From Phoebastria nigripes (lineage: Eukaryota > Chordata > Aves > Procellariiformes > Diomedeidae), in NCBI GenBank assembly GCA_035582835.1, contig JAYKAV010003131.1, positions 1-64,000 of the forward strand: 64,000 nucleotides of DNA, given 5' to 3'. The notes below the pieces were generated by a model. It saw only the letters and a list, made by a program, of their open reading frames with translations. It had not been told where the DNA came from and made no database searches. Both the position numbers and the translations under genes were made by a program. Positions 61,677 to 64,000 of this stretch are shown here, in pieces; the stretch's first letter is position 1; every line of letters starts with the position of its first letter.

Positions 61677-62812
61677 ATTCATGGCGTGAAAAGTCAGAGT
61701 AATCTCAGTCAGCCACAAGGCAAGAGTCCACTCAGGATGTGGTTTGTGATTATGCTGATGGACCAAGAGCACTTCCCAGCTTCCAGTGTCCTAGCATGTC
61801 TCAGCCATCACTGGGATGTTAAACAGCTGGGCTACCACAAGTCATGGTTTCTGCAGGAAGGAAATCCAGATGTTCTCCAGTCCTAATGTAAGAAGGCAAA
61901 AGCCCAGGACTCCCTGAGAGTACATCACCCGGTCATGTTAGATAAGTTCAGCAAGTAAACAGAGAGAAGTATTTAGAGAAGGATTCTGTTACAAGGATCA
62001 AAGTACAAGGAAGATAATTAACTAAAAAGAGAAAGTAGCACAAACTTTTTCTTAATTTGTCTAATCTATTGTTTTATGAAAGTCTTTTTGTAATCCTGTT
62101 GTTCAAGTTCTAAGATCATGTGAGTAACCTTGCAGACCCTGATTTAACATCTGTGTTGACCAACAGTAGTTACACCAGTATGGGATCAGTATAAAGTCCT
62201 GAAAATAGGTAAGGTATAACTCTTTATTTGGCTTTGTTTACTCTGGATTTGATGTTAAACTTCCTCCCTGAAGCTGAAATAAATCCAGTTAGTATTTTAA
62301 GCAGATGCTGAGACTCACATACATAAAACTTACATGGACAGAATATTTTTTCCCCTTAAGGGATGTAAGATCATAGTGCTGTTATTTGTTCTTTCCTCTG
62401 CATAAAGCAGCCTACCAGCAATTATTTTATGGTTCTCCAAGTCACTATCTGAACAGAAGATGAAAGCAGAAGTGTCCTGTTGATACACTACTGTAAAAAA
62501 TGACTTAAGATGCTAGTGTTCTGCAGATTGGCAACCTTTCTTCCTTTGAGATGTGCTACTTTACTACTTGTGATAAGTTATGCTAAGAATATTTTTGTAA
62601 ATCAAAAGCACTAAAACAAATTTAAAAAGAAAATCAGCAGCAGGGTAGGCTTGCCTTGTTTCAGCTGGATGATTTTTGCAAGGTTGTGTCAGGTTGCTCC
62701 TTACACTTGCAATAATTAATTTTTTTAATTATACACAAAAAGTTGAATGAGGTAATTTAAAACTTTAACCAGGTTCTGAAACCTTCAGTCCACCCACCCC
62801 CAGATACATAAT

Positions 62813-62836
62813 TATATATACACACACACACACAAA
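62813..62836. repeat. (TA)n(CA)n microsatellite
   Basis: TATATATA followed directly by seven CA units. Confidence 0.85.
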
Positions 62837-62897
62837 ATTTTTGCAGGAACCTGACCTATTACTCCCATACTCAGGACAGATTGAAAGAATGAATGCC

Positions 62898-62927
62898 TTT
62901 TGTTTTGTTTTGTTCTGTTTTGTTTTA
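62898..62927. repeat. (TTTTG)n simple repeat
   Basis: TTTTG units with one C interruption. Confidence 0.8.
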
Positions 62928-64000
62928 ATGGATATCTCCACAATTTTTCCTGTTGTCACAAGATCAGTCTTTGAGGAAGTAGCAACCACTTATAATTAAG
63001 AGCATAATCACTGGTTAAAAAACTCCACAAAAACCCCACAAAAACACCAACCCACAAAACTATATTTATTTACCTTTCACTTGAGTTGGCTCAGGGAGAA
63101 AAGTACAAACTGAGAATATTTTGATGCTTCTCATGTGAGCTGTCCCCCCACTTTTTTTTTTGCCCTTTCATGTGTTTTCTCTGCCTTTGATGTCTTCAAA
63201 TAACCTCTGAAGTTCCCATTCATAACAATTACAGAAGTATCTGGCCTCACCTTCTTTGCTGTTTTGTTCTTCAGTTATTTCAGATAAGTGGGTTTTGCAA
63301 AATAAGATAACAGTTCTAAAAATACACTTATAGCTTTCCTGAATGTTTGTAAAGACAGGTACATTTTTCATCTGGAAGTGGGTGGGGAGAATTGAAGAAT
63401 TTACTCTCAAATCAAAACAAATAGCAACTCAAAGAGAATTTTTCTGTGTATTCAGTATTCNAAATATGGTAAAAATTGTTACAATTAAATAATTAATTTG
63501 TGATAATGTTAAAAATACATGCAAAATTAAGAATTATATTTGGATGTGCTATCTACTTGGGATTAATTTAAAGACCTTTTGGTAACAGTCTTGAATCAAA
63601 AATTGGTTGAAAGTACAAAGATAAGATGGGTTTCTAATTACGTGTCATGCTGATTAGAAAGTAAAGTTATGCTGCCTGGAAAACAGGGTATCTTCAATAC
63701 TGCAGTTGTGCAATCAAATTGGGAGAATGCCTGAAAGTAAGACTGATTAGCAGCTGGTTAATAGACTAAGGAGGAGGACATCTGTACTCATGCATAAGTT
63801 GAAAAGGTTTACATGCACCTACATTGTTATACAATAGCAATACGTAGACTAAAAAAGTGCATGTATGAACTGATTACATGTTGCTGTAAACACTGGACTT
63901 TATGTGCATGCTTAGTAAACAGGTAAAGTAAATTGACCAATTAAGACATGTATGGTAAAAGAGAAAAACAAATAGAAAACTAATAATATGTAAAGCCGAC

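Larger units (their letters stand above)
61677..64000. other. AT-rich sequence, no gene seen
   Basis: Simple repeats are a TA/CA run at 62813-62836 and a TTTTG-type run at 62898-62927. No supported exon, RNA gene or other transposon. Confidence 0.5.

Noticed and set aside
1..64000. CRISPR arrays, operons, tRNA or rRNA genes, endogenous retroviral gag/pol/env, other viral insertions
   Set aside because: Read on both strands; none of the expected repeats, cloverleaf boxes or conserved protein motifs were seen apart from CR1 reverse-transcriptase remnants.

Overview
This 64 kb window looks like an AT-rich, non-coding stretch of a bird (probably neoavian) genome. The assignment rests on repeats. 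There are at least four decayed CR1-type LINE fragments, the dominant LINE of birds. There are nine solitary or partial endogenous-retrovirus LTRs whose sequences I recognise as the kinds scattered through neoavian genomes. There is no sign of bacterial gene density, operons, ribosome binding sites or CRISPR. No reading frame convinces me as a protein-coding exon: the longest open frames fall in LTRs, LTR-internal tandem repeats or CR1 remnants, and the others look like chance frames. I also see no tRNA, rRNA or small RNA gene. The window is either a gene desert or the inside of a very large intron.

Layout. 1-1481 is a dense repeat cluster: the 3' end of a plus-strand LTR (1-96), a diverged minus-strand LTR of the same family (162-690), a CR1 reverse-transcriptase remnant (about 780-904) and a second minus-strand LTR (909-1481). 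3188-4172 is a plus-strand LTR of a second family, carrying a 54-bp tandem duplication in which the assembly has several undetermined bases. 10386-10934 is another first-family LTR. 21556-22108 is a minus-strand relative of the 3188-4172 LTR. About 24050-24260 is a decayed CR1 reverse-transcriptase segment. 29828-31175 is a long LTR of a third family with two internal tandem duplications. 33216-34865 is a fourth-family LTR split by a nested first-family LTR (33399-33974). 50813-51388 is the best-preserved LTR, with an intact 5-bp target duplication, CCAAT box, CRE, TATA box and polyadenylation signal. 52290-52688 is a CR1 3' end, about 60895-61115 is a CR1 fragment on the minus strand, and 61542-61676 is a short terminal-inverted-repeat element resembling ancient amniote MITE-like repeats. 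Between these lie long AT-rich tracts with only simple repeats, including two A-tracts of about 60 bases.

There is no gene network to describe. The biology here is retroelement history: repeated insertion of one LTR family with graded decay, LTR-LTR recombination leaving solo LTRs, nested insertion, and tandem duplication inside LTRs. I found no new coding or defence system. The items most worth checking are the promoter-competent LTR at 50813-51388, the nested insertion at 33399-33974, the MITE-like element at 61542-61676, and two relatively GC-rich blocks (about 23660-24050 and 60060-60660) that I cannot assign.
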